Shown here: positions 63,053-64,000 of the stretch, piece by piece
How the letters are laid out: each line of letters starts with the position of its first letter
How positions within the stretch are numbered: position 1 is the stretch's first letter
Source of the DNA: Thermosipho affectus
GTDB taxonomy: Bacteria; Thermotogota; Thermotogae; Thermotogales; Fervidobacteriaceae
DNA: 64,000 nt
NCBI RefSeq assembly: GCF_001990485.1
Contig: NZ_LBFC01000018.1
Location: forward strand, 1 to 64,000
Reading direction: 5' to 3'
Position numbers and translations under genes: made by a program
The notes under the pieces: model-generated
What the model was told of the DNA's origin: nothing
The model's database searches: none
The model's input: only the letters and a program-made list of their open reading frames with translations

Positions 63053-63432
63053 GTTTCCATTCCTCATAGGTATGTTCTAAACGAAAAATGGCTTGCAGAA
63101 GAAAATGTCAAAGCTATAAATATTGCGTTTCCATTCCTCATAGGTATGTTCTAAACAAAAAAAATCTCGCTCCCAGATGGGAGCGAAGAAATTTTAAGTT
63201 TCCATTCCTCATAGGTATGTTCTAAACCACAAAAAAACAGATAATGAAATTATAGAAATGTTAGCTGGGTTTCCATTCCTCATAGGTATGTTCTAAACAA
63301 AATACAATAGACGATGAAATATATCGAACAATAAAAGTTTCCATTCCTCATAGGTATGTTCTAAACGAAATAGAAGAATTACTATATATTCTTCTGTTTC
63401 CAGTTTCCATTCCTCATAGGTATGTTCTAAAC
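63053..63432 (-). CRISPR. CRISPR array, six identical 30-bp repeats, five spacers, no cas genes
   Basis: Repeats lie at 63053-63082, 63127-63156, 63198-63227, 63269-63298, 63337-63366 and 63403-63432. Each begins GTTTCCATTCCTCAT and ends AGGTATGTTCTAAAC on the plus strand, with no variation. Spacers are 44, 41, 41, 38 and 36 nt from left to right. Read on the minus strand the repeat ends ATGAGGAATGGAAAC, like type I-B/III repeats whose last eight bases form the crRNA 5' tag, so transcription is probably leftward with the leader at 63433 onward. No cas gene is in the window. Confidence 0.95.
63157..63186 (-). terminator. Intrinsic-terminator-like structure inside a CRISPR spacer
   Basis: Within the second spacer from the left, minus-strand TCGCTCCC (63186-63179) and GGGAGCGA (63174-63167) pair around ATCT, then GA and a run of eight T (63164-63157). 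If the array is read leftward this would stop transcription before the last spacer. No other terminator is visible between the array and the trp promoter. Confidence 0.65.
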
Positions 63433-64000
63433 CCAATTAAAAATCTCATAAATTATTATAAACCACATTATTTTCGTTTTGATTAACTGGAAGTTACTCG
63501 AAAGTAAACACGTTATTTTAAGCCATATACAAGCTTTTTTGTTAACGGAAAAGGTCATCGAATATTCCTTATATTTTTCGTCTTAACCCAAACGTTACAA
63601 TTAGTTACAATTGATATTTTATTAAACAAGGTATTTTTGATGAGTTTGTGTAAATGGAAAACCTATTAGTTAATTTATTTTTATTTGTTTATAATTAACA
63701 AATTATATTAAATATTATTTTATTTTATATTACATAATTTTATGTTTTATTCATAACGAATGATATTTTCTATTTAATAAAAGAAAATACAGTGTTTAAT
63801 ATAAAATAATATAATTATAATATTATAATAATTTAACTATATATTCTTCACGTAAATAAAATACATGATTAATCATAGAAAATTAAACTTAATATAATTA
63901 AAAATAATGAAAAAATTATTGTTGAAAGACAAAAATGAAAGGTAGGAAATTTATAACATACAAATACGATGTTATATGGTTAGATAAATACACATGATCA
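63433..64000. other. AT-rich non-coding flank, probable CRISPR leader
   Basis: No gene is visible. The first ~170 bp next to the array are the likely leader, on the basis of repeat orientation. GTTACAATTA and GTTACAATTG stand in tandem at 63594-63613. From 63660 to 64000 the sequence is nearly all A and T with only short frames; nothing specific can be supported there. Confidence 0.5.

Overview
The window is strongly AT-rich bacterial DNA. It most resembles a member of the Thermotogota, probably Thermosipho or a close relative. This rests on the gene set (archaeal-type IorAB, GH130, TrpB2-type tryptophan synthase, OmpH next to an LptB-like ATPase, HD/GGDEF signalling, flagellar export genes, PiT transporters), the low G+C, and a CRISPR repeat which, read on the minus strand, ends in GGAAAC as many thermophile repeats do. 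The species assignment is inference; no rRNA gene is present.

Layout. 1-820 is an AAA-ATPase-like/nuclease gene broken by a 20-bp tandem duplication. 850-5409 holds an M48 protease, two Gly/Arg-rich DUF5320 proteins with a NifX-like protein, and a periplasmic-binding-protein/diguanylate-cyclase pair. 5414-9651 carries mnmG, lpdA, sfsA and a mini-thioredoxin, continuing into an ArsP-like permease and its ArsR regulator (to 11076). 11185-14630 has a MATE exporter convergent with an ABC-F gene. 14750-24957 is a long plus-strand block: mrp, yaaR, surE, def, a DEAD helicase, ompH, an lptB-like gene, a beta-propeller, a DUF2344 protein, a response regulator, a PP2C phosphatase, efp, asp23, nusB and a pseudopilin-like gene. 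24943-32910 is minus-strand: flhB, fliR, an MCP, punA, pduL, yqeH and an ion transporter. 33151-40262 is plus-strand: iorAB, two PiT transporters plus DUF47, a CRP-like regulator, and a split permease whose second half ends in a 4Fe-4S domain. 40296-43181 is minus: tsf, a PHP phosphatase, pyrG.

43312-58392 is plus-strand: cinA with a LacI regulator under a visible operator, an Mpv17-like membrane protein, an SRPBCC protein, a 364-bp non-coding stretch packed with TGGWAAG motifs, a UvrD-type helicase, DUF72, an ECF sigma/anti-sigma unit, a COG1031 radical SAM enzyme, GGDEF and HD-GYP proteins, a phosphodiesterase, a GH13 glycosidase and mutL. 58316-62522 is minus-strand: phosphoesterase, GH130, LacI and trpB2. 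The right end has a transposase relic and an orphan six-repeat CRISPR array with an AT-rich flank.

The most notable non-coding finding is a complete tryptophan attenuator in front of trpB2: consensus promoter, a 33-codon leader peptide with three consecutive Trp codons plus a terminal Trp, mutually exclusive hairpins, and an intrinsic terminator. Other points are two genes whose conserved N-termini require AUU or AUA initiation, the iteron-like TGGWAAG cluster at 46572-46885, a CRISPR spacer that is itself an intrinsic terminator in the direction the array is probably transcribed, and the split permease with a fused iron-sulfur domain behind a CRP-like regulator.
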